Numbered from the stretch's first letter, positions 8,214 to 15,313 are shown. The stretch: DNA of 21,465 nt from Brevundimonas sp. UBA7534 (GCF_002479325.1 NZ_DLMO01000088.1:1-21465), one strand, 5' to 3'. Numbers and translations are program-made. The notes: generated by a model not told the origin, from the letters alone.

Positions 8214-8732
8214 TCACATCCGTCGTGCGCCCAGGCTGACCGCCCGGGCCAGCATCTGCACCACCTGCGCCTCGGACCGCAGCAGCGCCGGCGCGCCGCC
8301 GTCGACCGTGACGTTCACGGTCACCCCTCCGCCCGTCGCCGGACCGATCTCTCCGCCAGTCGTCGGCCGGAACACCTCCGGCCCGCGTTCGCCGACCAGA
8401 TAGGCGCCGCCGGCCATAACCGGCCCGCCGTCCGCCCGCGCCCCGCCGAACGCGCCCAGCGCGGCCTGCACCGCGGCGCCCAGGCCGCCCGATCCCGCCG
8501 CCGCATTGACCGCGTTCAACACCGCCCGCGCCAGTTCGGCCAACGACACCTCTCCATCCGCCGCCGCTCGCGCCAGCGACCGCGTCAGGCTGTCGCCCGC
8601 CCGGCCGAAGGCGTCCTCGATCGCGCCCGCCGCCTCCTGCGCCGGCGCCTTCAGCGCCTCCAGCGCCGCCGCCGCCTCGGCCGCCTGACGTGGCACCCCG
8701 TCCAGCCCGCCCGGTTCGAACTCATCCGCCAT
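8214..8732 (-). CDS. GTA gp11, tail tape measure protein
   Basis: 172 residues. A coiled-coil, Ala-rich N-terminal half is followed by GARADGGPVMAGGAYLVGER, then GPEVFRPTTGG. GGPV..G..YLVGE.GPE.F is the signature C-terminal segment of tape measure proteins. It would set tail length and fill the tail tube. Somewhat shorter than Rhodobacter gp11, fitting a short tail. The ATG at 8732 overlaps the end of the chaperone gene by 11 bases. The stop lies 3 bases before repeat F1. Confidence 0.9.
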   Translation of the reverse strand: MADEFEPGGLDGVPRQAAEAAAALEALKAPAQEAAGAIEDAFGRAGDSLTRSLARAAADGEVSLAELARAVLNAVNAAAGSGGLGAAVQAALGAFGGARADGGPVMAGGAYLVGERGPEVFRPTTGGEIGPATGGGVTVNVTVDGGAPALLRSEAQVVQMLARAVSLGARRM

Positions 8733-8898
8733 CCGGCCAATCCTCCATCATTCGGTCCAGCGCCGTCCGCTCCAGCGGCCCCGCGCCCGCCGGCGCCTGG
8801 ATCAGCATCCGCCATTCCCGCAGCGACAGCCGCCAGAACGCCTCCGGCGCGATCCCCAGCGTCGCCGCCGTCCTCAGCATCTCGGCCCAGGGCGTCAT
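8722..8898 (-). CDS. GTA phage tail assembly chaperone (TIGR02216/DUF2376-like)
   Basis: A 58-residue protein containing WAEMLRTAATLGIAPEAFWR and LSLREWRML, typical of the small GTA tail assembly chaperone found between gp10 and the tape measure. It presumably coats the tape measure during tail assembly. The ATG at 8898 overlaps the gp10 stop as ATGA. Too short for many gene finders. Confidence 0.88.
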   Translation of the reverse strand: MTPWAEMLRTAATLGIAPEAFWRLSLREWRMLIQAPAGAGPLERTALDRMMEDWPDGG

Positions 8899-9179
8899 GC
8901 GGCCGCGGCCGTGAAGGCGCGCGCCACCGCCCGCGCCGCCTCGCGCGGCTCCACCCCGGCCGCCAGGGCGCCGTCCTCGCGACCGCCGCGCAGCAGCGCC
9001 GCCAGCACCGTCATCAGGTCCGTCGCCGACAGCGCCCGCATCCGCTCGGCCACCGCCGCCAACCCCTCGACGCCCAGCCCCGTCTCGATCTCCGCCAGCG
9101 CTCCCAGCGTCAGGCACAGCCTGCGCTCGGCCCCGGCCAGGACGACGACCGTCTCGCCCCGCGCGCCGTTCGCCGTCAT
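8895..9179 (-). CDS. GTA gp10 family protein (tail assembly)
   Basis: 94 residues, starting MTANGARGETVVVLAGAERR, then LCLTLGALAEIETGLGVEGL. The L.LTLGALAEIE.GLG pattern is diagnostic of the GTA gp10 family, which probably works with the neighbouring chaperone in tail assembly. The ATG overlaps the gp9 stop (ATGA), and its own stop overlaps the next ATG, so gp9, gp10 and the chaperone form a tightly coupled set. Complete. Confidence 0.9.
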   Translation of the reverse strand: MTANGARGETVVVLAGAERRLCLTLGALAEIETGLGVEGLAAVAERMRALSATDLMTVLAALLRGGREDGALAAGVEPREAARAVARAFTAAAA

Positions 9180-9586
9180 ATCGCGCTGAACGCCACGGCC
9201 CCGGCGCTGGCCAGGCTGATCGCGAAGGTCGCCTCCCCGGAATGATCGCCGGCGTATTCCAGCGCCGCCACCAGGAAGGGTCCCTCCAGCACGCCGAAAT
9301 CCGGCACGATCAGCCGCCAAGTCTTGGCCGCCTGGTCGAAGAAGGCCTCGCGCACCAGCGCATCCGACGCCGCGTCGCGAAAGATCCCCTGCCCCGACAC
9401 CGCCGCCGACTTCACCCCGGCGCCCGCCAGCAGTTCGCGCCACCGCCCGGCGCTGTCGCCGTCGGTCGCATCGACCGTGCGCGCGTTCAGCGAGATCGTC
9501 CGCGCCCTCAACCCCGCCACCGTCGTGAACACGCCCGGCGCGCCCTCGATCTTCAGCAGCATGTCCTTGCCCGCCTGTGCGGTCAT
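9176..9586 (-). CDS. GTA gp9, major tail tube protein (TIGR02126)
   Basis: 136 residues: MTAQAGKDMLLKIEGAPGVF, then TTVAGLRARTISLNARTVDA, with an LLAGAGVKSAAVSGQG segment typical of the phage major tail protein/TP901-1 family. It would polymerise into the tail tube. The ATG at 9586 has GGGAGAG about 6 bases upstream. An in-frame extension of 24 residues would be encoded by repeat F2 and is rejected as the start. Complete, with the expected length. Confidence 0.93.
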   Translation of the reverse strand: MTAQAGKDMLLKIEGAPGVFTTVAGLRARTISLNARTVDATDGDSAGRWRELLAGAGVKSAAVSGQGIFRDAASDALVREAFFDQAAKTWRLIVPDFGVLEGPFLVAALEYAGDHSGEATFAISLASAGAVAFSAI

Positions 9587-9603
9587 GTCCGTCTCTCCCT
9601 CTG

Positions 9604-9685
9604 GTCGTGAATCGTGATTAGTGATGCGTGATCGCGTGCCGGCCGGCGTCGTCGCCACTCACGATTCACGAGTCACTGCTCACGT
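9604..9685. repeat. GANTC-rich imperfect inverted repeat, copy F2
   Basis: The left arm GTCGTGAATCGTGATTAGTG and the right arm CACTCACGATTCACGAGTCA are related inverted sequences around a GCCGGCCGGC centre. Three GANTC sites occur: 9609-9613, 9663-9667 and 9670-9674. It lies between gp8 and gp9 and provides the last five codons (VSSDS) and the stop of gp8, meaning the insertion reshaped the gp8 end. Confidence 0.8.
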
Positions 9686-10079
9686 CCTCGGTCACCGCCC
9701 TCAGCCGCACCACCGCCCAGGTCCGCCGTCCGTCTCCCGATCGGGCCACGTCCGACCAGACGACGCGCAGCGACACCGTCCGCACCCCGTCCGCCTCCAG
9801 CGTCGCCTCGTGCAGCCGCGCCCTCGCCGCCGCCGAGATCGCCTTGGCCTCCTCGGTCCCGGAAAAGCGCGACACCGCCGTCAGGGTCAGCCTCTGCTCG
9901 ACCCCGCCGCCGTCGGCGTCCAGCGGCCGGCTCTCGCTCCGCCCGATCAGAAGATGCGGCAGTTCGGCGCCCTGCGGCGCCTGGTCGAACACCCGCCCGT
10001 CCAGCAGGGCCGCCAGCGCCGCATCGCCCCTCAGCGCCGCGACCAGGGCCTTCTGCAGCGCGCTCTCGTGATCGGTCAT
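9666..10079 (-). CDS. GTA gp8, tail terminator (DUF3168)
   Basis: 137 residues. The opening HESALQKALVAALRGDAALA, then ALLDGRVFDQAPQGAELPHL and IGRSESRPLDADGGGVEQ, are typical of DUF3168 tail completion proteins, which cap the tail tube and join it to the neck. The ATG at 10079 overlaps the gp7 stop as ATGA. The last codons and stop come from repeat F2, so the original C-terminus may differ slightly. The core domain looks complete. Confidence 0.9.
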   Translation of the reverse strand: MTDHESALQKALVAALRGDAALAALLDGRVFDQAPQGAELPHLLIGRSESRPLDADGGGVEQRLTLTAVSRFSGTEEAKAISAAARARLHEATLEADGVRTVSLRVVWSDVARSGDGRRTWAVVRLRAVTEDVSSDS

Positions 10080-10384
10080 CGCACCCGCTCCAGCCCCAGC
10101 TTCGCCCGCCCCAGCCGCGCCGGCTCCACCGTCATGATCGTCCAGTCCGCCCCGCCGAAGCGCAACAGCCGCCCGACCTCCAGGCGCGGATCGGCCCGCG
10201 CCTCGGCCGTCATCGTCTCGACCGCCTGGCGTTCGTCGCGCGCCCCGCGCTCCTGCCGCCGCCGCGCCCCGCACTTCAGCCACGTCGATCCGACCGCCTC
10301 GTGACTCACGGCCCGCCCGCCATAGGGCGTCTCGGCCTCGACCGGCCGGTACAGCCCCGCCAGCACCCGCATCGCCCCCGTCAC
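10076..10384 (-). CDS. GTA gp7, head closure (stopper) protein
   Basis: 102 residues with ATPYGGRAVS-like spacing (VEAETPYGGRAV), a central VSHEAVGSTWLKC stretch and the C-terminal FGGADWTIMTVEP motif of the SPP1 gp16-like head-tail joining family. It would close the neck after DNA packaging. The start overlaps the gp6 stop (ATGA). Intact. Confidence 0.88.
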   Translation of the reverse strand: MTGAMRVLAGLYRPVEAETPYGGRAVSHEAVGSTWLKCGARRRQERGARDERQAVETMTAEARADPRLEVGRLLRFGGADWTIMTVEPARLGRAKLGLERVR

Positions 10385-10647
10385 AGCCGCACCACGCGGT
10401 AGGGCGCGATCCAGCCTTCGACCGTCGCTACGCTCATCTCCGCCTCGCCCCGCTCATAGGCCCTGAGCGCCAGCATCAGGATCGCCAGCCGCAGCGGCGC
10501 GGGCGAGGTCGACGTCAGGCTCAGCCCCACGTCCCCCTCCACCCGCGCCTGGGCCGCCTCGACCAGCGTCGCGATCAGCCCGTCCTCCGCCTCATGCTCG
10601 ACGCGCAGGAACAGCTTCGCCTCGGCCACCGTCACCGGTGCGGCCAT
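10381..10647 (-). CDS. GTA gp6, head-tail connector (adaptor) protein
   Basis: 88 residues: MAAPVTVAEAKLFLRVEHEA, then EDGLIATLVEAAQARVEGDV, later PAPLRLAILMLALRAYERG and an IAPYRVVRL end. This is the HK97 gp6-like connector that docks beneath the portal. RcGTA-type gp6 proteins are about 190-200 residues, so this one corresponds to the shorter HK97 length or has lost a central part. The ATG at 10647 has GGAGG about 6 bases upstream. Separated from gp5 by a 174-base gap that holds hairpin repeat A. Confidence 0.87.
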   Translation of the reverse strand: MAAPVTVAEAKLFLRVEHEAEDGLIATLVEAAQARVEGDVGLSLTSTSPAPLRLAILMLALRAYERGEAEMSVATVEGWIAPYRVVRL

Positions 10648-10680
10648 GGGAACCTCCAAAATTTCAAGGTTGCGCGGCCC

Positions 10681-10812
10681 GTCTCCTCCCCATCGCCTGC
10701 GATGGGGAGGGGGACCACGAAGTGGTGGAGGGGCTCTTGCCGCCCGCAGAACCCCTCCGTCTCGTCGCCTGCGGCGCCGATCCACCTCCCCATCGCAAGC
10801 GATGGGGAGGAG
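10681..10812. repeat. GC-rich multi-hairpin repeat, copy A
   Basis: Two perfect 12-bp hairpins of the same sequence (CCTCCCCATCGC and its complement, loops of 2 bases) lie at 10685-10710 and 10785-10810, exactly 100 bases apart. Between them is a small CCACGAAGTGG hairpin and a GAGGGG/CCCCTC pairing. It fills the gp5-gp6 gap on the transcribed strand and could attenuate or stabilise the capsid transcript end. Related to copies at 15137, 18469 and 20141. Confidence 0.85.
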
Positions 10813-10821
10813 ACCTGACCG

Positions 10822-12060
10822 TCAGCTCGCCGCGAACTTCATCACCTTAATCGCGTCGAAGTTCTGCACCCCGCCGCCGACGCGCTTGGTCGTGTAGAAC
10901 AGCACATAGGGCTTGGCCGTGAACGGGTCGCGCAGCACCCGCACCCCCGCCCGATCCACGATCAGATACCCCCGCTGGAAATCGCCGAAGGCGATCGACA
11001 GGCTGTTGGCCGCCACATCCGGCATGGTCTCGATCTCGGTGATCGGATAGCCCAGCAGGCTGGCGTTCTCTCCCAGCCGCGCCGCCGGCTGCCAGATGTA
11101 GTTGCCGTCCGCGTCCTTGAACTTGCGCACCGTCGAGACCGTGCGTCGGTTCATCACGAACCGCCCGTTCGGCCGGTACTGGGCCTTGGGCGCATAGATC
11201 AGGTCGATCAGCTTGTCGGTCGGATTGGTCGCGGCGAAACCGCCCGCGGCGCCCGACGCCACATAGCCGATCTGGCCCCAGGCGTGGTCGGCGTCCGCCA
11301 CCGTCGCATAGCTCAGGAAGCCGCGCGGCTTGTTCGTCCCGTCGCCGGTGACGAAGGCCTGGGTCTCCTGCGCGGCGAAGGCGTCCTCCACCTCCCCGGC
11401 CAGCCATTCGTCCAGATCGACCAGCGCGTCGTCCAGCAGATTCTGGGTCGCCGCCGGGCTGGCGTAGAGGTCGGCCGACGGGAACTCCAGCAGGGCCAGG
11501 GTCGCCGGATCCGTCTCCGGCCGCGCCGCCGTCTCGGCCACCCAGCCCGAGGCGACGCCCGCCGTCGACACCGGCTTCTTGAACACGCCCGCCGCGACCG
11601 TGCGGACCGTGGCGATCTCGCGCATCGGCGACACGGCCATCAGCCGGCGCTCGATGGCCCGCTCGGTCTCGTACGGCACGATATAGCCGCCCGAACTGGC
11701 GCCGGTGCTCAGGCCCGCCTTGGTCTCCAGGCCGCCGAGGGACGGGGCGGCCTGCCCCGTCTTCAGATAGCCGTCCCAGGCCGCCTTGGCCTCGGGCGCC
11801 GACACGGGCTCGGCCGGCTCCCCGCCGATCTGGGGACGCCGCCTCTGGCTCATCGCCCGATCCAGCCGCGCCTGGGCCGCCGCGACCGCCTGGTCGATGC
11901 GCGCCACCTTCTCCTCCAGCAGCACGTCGGCCGCCGCCTTCTTCTCGATCTCGTCCAGCCGGGCGTCGTTCGCCCCCTTGAACGCCTCGAACGCCGCCAT
12001 CACCTCGCGCACGGCGTCGCGCGCCTCCGGCGAGCCGGAAGCCTGTTTGGTCTCTTTCAT
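10822..12060 (-). CDS. GTA gp5, HK97-fold major capsid protein
   Basis: 412 residues. An N-terminal coiled-coil scaffold (delta) domain (about 1-75) is followed by the HK97 capsid fold: LSTGASSGGYIVPYETERAI, AGVASGWVAETAARPETDPA, then GDGTNKPRGFLSYA and FVMNRRTVSTVRKFKDADGN. It forms the head shell after gp4 removes the delta domain. The ATG at 12060 has GGAGAC just upstream. It starts divergently from a plus-strand hypothetical, so it needs a promoter in the 46-base gap or readthrough across the inserted genes. Intact; probably the most abundant particle protein. Confidence 0.95.
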   Translation of the reverse strand: MKETKQASGSPEARDAVREVMAAFEAFKGANDARLDEIEKKAAADVLLEEKVARIDQAVAAAQARLDRAMSQRRRPQIGGEPAEPVSAPEAKAAWDGYLKTGQAAPSLGGLETKAGLSTGASSGGYIVPYETERAIERRLMAVSPMREIATVRTVAAGVFKKPVSTAGVASGWVAETAARPETDPATLALLEFPSADLYASPAATQNLLDDALVDLDEWLAGEVEDAFAAQETQAFVTGDGTNKPRGFLSYATVADADHAWGQIGYVASGAAGGFAATNPTDKLIDLIYAPKAQYRPNGRFVMNRRTVSTVRKFKDADGNYIWQPAARLGENASLLGYPITEIETMPDVAANSLSIAFGDFQRGYLIVDRAGVRVLRDPFTAKPYVLFYTTKRVGGGVQNFDAIKVMKFAAS

Positions 12061-12106
12061 GATGTCTCCGGTTTGAGAAACCGCGGGTTGCGGTTAGGTT
12101 CGGGAC

Positions 12107-12403
12107 GTGAACCGCCCTCTTGAGCTTTTGTTGAAACTAGCGGGCCCGTATCCCGCGCCGTTGGAAGACTGTGCGAAGATCGTTCTCGCGTTCGCTGCCC
12201 TCATAAACACGCTGGCTTTATGGGCGGCTTGGTTGCCGATGCCTGATTTCGTCTCCGGCGTTTTATCGTGGCTTTGGCCTGTCGCCGGTGTCGTGATAGT
12301 CGCCGGACTCGCGCGCGTTTTCGCCCAATATGCAGCGCTCCGGCGGCAATCTCTCGCCAGCGCCGACCTCTCATCGCCGCTGAAGCGTCTGCAGCGCTGG
12401 TGA
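12107..12403 (+). CDS. Hypothetical small membrane protein inserted in the GTA cluster
   Basis: 98 residues from a GTG start. Two likely membrane segments (about residues 25-44, IVLAFAALINTLALWAAW, and about 54-72, WLWPVAGVVIVAGLARVF) are followed by a basic tail. I do not recognise the family. Base composition in the first ~180 bases is visibly less GC-rich than the neighbours, which suggests separate origin. Its stop overlaps or abuts the next plus-strand gene, so the two are probably cotranscribed. It is oriented against the GTA genes. Confidence 0.6.
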   Translation: MNRPLELLLKLAGPYPAPLEDCAKIVLAFAALINTLALWAAWLPMPDFVSGVLSWLWPVAGVVIVAGLARVFAQYAALRRQSLASADLSSPLKRLQRW

Positions 12404-12411
12404 GCACACTG

Positions 12412-13317
12412 ATGGCCGCCCGCCTCACCCGCCTCGAAAGCGCCGTCCTCGACGCCCTGGCGTGGGAGTTGCGCGATGTCGCCCCCGACTTGGCCGGCCA
12501 GGTGGAGGAAAGCCTGCCCGGCCTGCGCCGCAACACCGGCGCCGGCCTCTATTCGGAACGGATCGTCGACCGCCATCGCCCGCCGCCCCGCTCCGAGGCC
12601 CAGCGCCAGGCCACCGGCCTTTACGGCACGGTCCACGCCATGGTCGGCGATCTGGAGGATCCCATCGCCTTCCAGGTCGAGCTGCGCCAGGGCCGGCTGA
12701 TCGCCCTGCACGGCCAGAGCTACGGCCAGGACACCCGCGCCATCGACTTTTCGACCACGCCCTTCGACGAGGTCTTCACCGTCGACGAGACCGGCGAGTC
12801 CGTCCTCTACGACCCCGCCGCCCATCGCCGCGAAAGCCCGCTCCACCGCCTGCACGACCACCCCGATTCGATCCCGCCCGGCCCGGCCGATGGTTCCGTC
12901 GCCCCGCCGCCTGGCGCCAAGCTGACCGCCCTCCAGCGCGTCCAGCTGGAGCCGACGCCGGAGTCCAACGCCAAGACCTTCGGCCTGCCCCCGTTCGAAG
13001 AGGGGCCGCCCCCCGGTCCCACACCGACCGGCCCGGTCGCCCTGGTCTCCGCCGGCCTCCACCTTCTGGTCGTCGTCGCCGGGCTCTTCCTGGTCTTCGC
13101 CCTGCGCTTCTCGTTCGTGTTCGTCATGGTGGTCGGCGTCTGGCTGCTGCGCTGGATGAACGGCAAGCCGGGCCGCGCCGCCGTCCGCGACCTGACCGAG
13201 TGGCTGCGTCAGGCGGGCGTCTTCGACAGGCTGAACCGCGCCCCCGGCAGCATCGGAAACGTCACCAGCGACACCTCCCACAGCTCGACCCCGCTCAGGA
13301 CCCGCAGCCGGCCCTGA
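12412..13317 (+). CDS. Hypothetical protein with C-terminal membrane segments, inserted in the GTA cluster
   Basis: About 301 residues. The N-terminal ~200 are soluble and codon-biased like a real gene (RLTRLESAVLDALAWELRDV); a Pro-rich linker follows, then two adjacent hydrophobic segments (about 205-245, ALVSAGLHLLVVVAGLFLVF and FVMVVGVWLLRW). Family not recognised. The start could also be GTG at 12400, overlapping the previous stop; ATG 12412 has GGTGAG 7 bases upstream. The last ~36 codons (from 13209) overlap gp4 on the other strand and read like antisense gp4, so the natural end of this gene was probably lost. Confidence 0.7.
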   Translation: MAARLTRLESAVLDALAWELRDVAPDLAGQVEESLPGLRRNTGAGLYSERIVDRHRPPPRSEAQRQATGLYGTVHAMVGDLEDPIAFQVELRQGRLIALHGQSYGQDTRAIDFSTTPFDEVFTVDETGESVLYDPAAHRRESPLHRLHDHPDSIPPGPADGSVAPPPGAKLTALQRVQLEPTPESNAKTFGLPPFEEGPPPGPTPTGPVALVSAGLHLLVVVAGLFLVFALRFSFVFVMVVGVWLLRWMNGKPGRAAVRDLTEWLRQAGVFDRLNRAPGSIGNVTSDTSHSSTPLRTRSRP

Positions 13318-13715
13318 CGCCGCGCCCGCGCGGTGCGATAGCCGATCGACAGGCCGTCCAGCGCCCCGGCCCGGCTTAGCGCCTGGGCCAGCCGCGCCTC
13401 GGGCGACCAGTCCATGATCCGGCCCCGCACGAACAGGCCGCGCGCGTCCTCGGCGATCTCGTCCCAGACCCCGACCACCGCGCGGCCGTCGTGGCCGTGC
13501 AGCATCCGCACCCCCTCGGCGCCGGTCTTCGCCAGGCTGTCGGCGAACGCCCCCGCCTGCGCCACGTCTCCGTTCAGGTCCGCCGCACCCCACAGCGAGG
13601 CGTAGCCTTCGATGACAAGAGGTGAGTCGTGAAGGGTGATTCGTGAACCGAGGACAGCCCCTATCCCCCCCACCGTCTTGATGTCGGCATTCACGAACCG
13701 CGATTCACCACTCAC
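13209..13715 (-). CDS. GTA gp4, HK97-type prohead protease
   Basis: Processes the capsid delta domain during head maturation. The 168-residue protein has VIEGYASLWGAADLNGDVA, the catalytic histidine in RMLHGHDGRAVVGVW (probably H75) and the catalytic serine in DGLSIGYR (about S123), ending VSLVTFPMLPGARF, all standard for the S78 prohead protease family. The start is GTG at 13715 with GGAGGG about 6 bases upstream, overlapping the stop of the upstream small gene (GTGA). The first ~32 residues are encoded by repeat F3 and have no family match. Its 3' end overlaps a convergent plus-strand gene by 109 bases. Confidence 0.92.
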   Translation of the reverse strand: MSGESRFVNADIKTVGGIGAVLGSRITLHDSPLVIEGYASLWGAADLNGDVAQAGAFADSLAKTGAEGVRMLHGHDGRAVVGVWDEIAEDARGLFVRGRIMDWSPEARLAQALSRAGALDGLSIGYRTARARRQGRLRVLSGVELWEVSLVTFPMLPGARFSLSKTPA

Positions 13716-13718
13716 GAC
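13618..13718. repeat. GANTC-rich imperfect inverted repeat, copy F3 (coding for the gp4 N-terminus)
   Basis: The left arm (GGTGAGTCGTGAAGGGTGAT, then TCGTGAA) and the right arm (TTCACGAACCGCGATTCACC, then ACTCACGA) are inverted copies of the TCGTGAnTC-like unit around a ~45-base centre. Three GANTC sites: 13624-13628, 13638-13642 and 13702-13706. It provides the stop of the small membrane gene and the GTG start and first ~32 codons of gp4. Confidence 0.8.
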
Positions 13719-13942
13719 GTTCCCTCCAGCCTCCGCTCGATCCGCTCCACGGCCGCCGGCGTCGCCTCGCCCTGCGCCTCCAGCCGCGCCAGCCGTTCGG
13801 CCACCAGCCGCTGCTCCCCGACCCGCTGCTCCAGCGTCGCGATCCGCGCCGCCGCCCCGCCGGCCCACAGCAGACCGGCGATCGTCTGCACCGCCAGCGC
13901 CGCGATCAGCGCCGCCGGGATCTTGCGCAACGGCTCCATCAT
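13712..13942 (-). CDS. Small membrane/coiled-coil protein between GTA gp3 and gp4
   Basis: 76 residues, MMEPLRKIPAALIAALAVQT, with one membrane segment (about 9-30, AALIAALAVQTIAGLLWAGG) and a charged coiled-coil tail (about 34-73, with regular Arg/Glu/Leu). Small ORFs at this position occur in other GTA clusters; its role is not known to me. Two adjacent ATG codons (13942, 13939) overlap the gp3 stop, with GGAAGG directly upstream; either may be used. Its stop overlaps the gp4 GTG. A spanin- or holin-like role cannot be ruled out. Confidence 0.75.
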   Translation of the reverse strand: MMEPLRKIPAALIAALAVQTIAGLLWAGGAAARIATLEQRVGEQRLVAERLARLEAQGEATPAAVERIERRLEGTS

Positions 13943-15111
13943 CCTTCCAGCCCCGCCATCCGCCGCCGCTCCTCCTCCGTCAGGAAGCTCGCCCCCTCCA
14001 GCCGCGCCCACAGGGCGTCCCGCTCGGGCTGCGGCGCCGCCACGGCGTCCAGGTCCGGCCGCACCTCGCAGCCGGCGAACCGCTCGCCCAGCCACCCCGT
14101 CATCGCCCCGGCCGCCTTCCGCACCAGCGGGATCACCGTCTGGCGCCAGAAGGCCGCATTGGCCTCGCGATAGTTGGCGTAGGTCGCATCGCCGGGGATC
14201 CCCAGCAGCTGCGGCGGAACCCCGAAGGCCAGGGCGATCTCGCGCGCCGCCGCGTGCTTGCCGGCCGTGAAGTCCATCTCCGCCGGCGTCAGGCTCAGCG
14301 GCTTCCAGTCCATGCCGCCTTCCAGCAGCACCGGCCGCCCGGCGTTCGCCGCACCCGCATAGGTCTCGTCCAGCTGCGCCTTCAGCGCCTCGAACTGGTC
14401 GTGGGTCAGCCGCTCTCCGTCCCGCGCCCCATAGACCAGCGCCCCAGACGGCCGCGCCGCATTGTCCAGCAGCGCCTTGTTCCAGGCCCCCGCCGCATTG
14501 TGCGCGTCCACCCCCTGCGCCGCCGCCTCCAGCGGCGACAGCCCATACCAGTCGTCCAGCGGGTGCCACAGCTTCAGGTGCATCACCGGCGCCCAGCCGT
14601 CCGCCGCCCGCGCGATCCGAACCGAGCGCCCATCGACCGAATAGTCCCACGCCTCCGGCCACCCCGACCGGCCCGGCACCACCTTCACCCGGTCCGACCG
14701 CAGCGCCCACAGCTCGTCCGGCGCGCCGTCGCCGTCCCCGTCGCCGGTCGCCTCGACATAGGCGTTGCCCGACACCTGCAACGCCCCGTACAGCGCCTCC
14801 ATCAGCTCCGCCCCCGACTGCTCGGGATTGGGCCGCCGGATCAGCTTGGCCAGCGGATGGGCGTCGTCCCGCGCCCCGTCCACGAACACCGCAAACGGCG
14901 CGGACGCGGCGGCCTCGGCGATCATCCGCACGCAGCGATAGGCCACCGCGTTCCGCTGATACCCCTCGCGCGCCAGGCTGGCGTAGTCGTTCGGCGTCCA
15001 CCTGGGCCTTCCGACGCTGGAAAACGCCACCACCGCCCCCGCCCGGCTCGCCTTCGCCTCGGGCGCAGCCGCTCGCGCCCGCTGGCCGAACGGCCATCGC
15101 ATCGAAACCAT
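13939..15111 (-). CDS. GTA gp3, HK97-family portal protein
   Basis: 390 residues. Typical portal segments include REGYQRNAVAYRCVRMIAEA, HPLAKLIRRPNPEQSGAELM, LHLKLWHP-like (VMHLKLWHPLDDWYGLSPLE) and AFGVPPQLLGIPGDATYANY, then REANAAFWRQTVIPLV. It forms the dodecameric DNA entry channel and docks the terminase. The ATG at 15111 is chosen over ATGs at 15117 and 15102 because AGGGG lies 6 bases upstream. Full length and intact. Hairpin repeat B lies between it and gp2. Confidence 0.95.
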   Translation of the reverse strand: MVSMRWPFGQRARAAAPEAKASRAGAVVAFSSVGRPRWTPNDYASLAREGYQRNAVAYRCVRMIAEAAASAPFAVFVDGARDDAHPLAKLIRRPNPEQSGAELMEALYGALQVSGNAYVEATGDGDGDGAPDELWALRSDRVKVVPGRSGWPEAWDYSVDGRSVRIARAADGWAPVMHLKLWHPLDDWYGLSPLEAAAQGVDAHNAAGAWNKALLDNAARPSGALVYGARDGERLTHDQFEALKAQLDETYAGAANAGRPVLLEGGMDWKPLSLTPAEMDFTAGKHAAAREIALAFGVPPQLLGIPGDATYANYREANAAFWRQTVIPLVRKAAGAMTGWLGERFAGCEVRPDLDAVAAPQPERDALWARLEGASFLTEEERRRMAGLEG

Positions 15112-15136
15112 GATCATCCCCTGCTTTTCTTGAGAT

Positions 15137-15311
15137 CCTCCCCCGCAAGGCGGGGGAGGGGGACCACGAAGTGGTGGAGGGGGCGGACGCCGCACCGACT
15201 TTGGAAACCAGAGTCACGGAACCTGTCGGTCAAACCGAGTCCGGTTCCGCCCCCTCCACCACCCTTCGGGCGGTCCCCCTCCCCCGTTCCGCTTCGCTTC
15301 TCGGTGGAGGA
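15137..15311. repeat. GC-rich multi-hairpin repeat, copy B
   Basis: Opens with a 10-bp hairpin (CCTCCCCCGC at 15137-15146 with 15150-15159), then the small CCACGAAGTGG hairpin, GGAGGGGGCGG, a ~60-base AT-richer centre, and inverted counterparts (CCGCCCCCTCCACCACCC, then GGTCCCCCTCCCCC) ending GGTGGAGGAT. It occupies the whole gp2-gp3 gap. This element type is common in Caulobacterales intergenic regions. Possible terminator or attenuator. Confidence 0.85.
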
Positions 15312-15313
15312 TC

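Noticed and set aside
12079..12095. AACCGC-N5-GCGGTT dyad between gp5 and the divergent gene as an operator
   Set aside because: Only 6 bp per arm and no recognisable promoter boxes around it; not strong enough to list as a site.
8145..13718. Possible CRISPR-like array from repeated GTGA units
   Set aside because: Units are short, imperfect and inverted, without regular spacers; the three blocks are kilobases apart and no cas genes are present.
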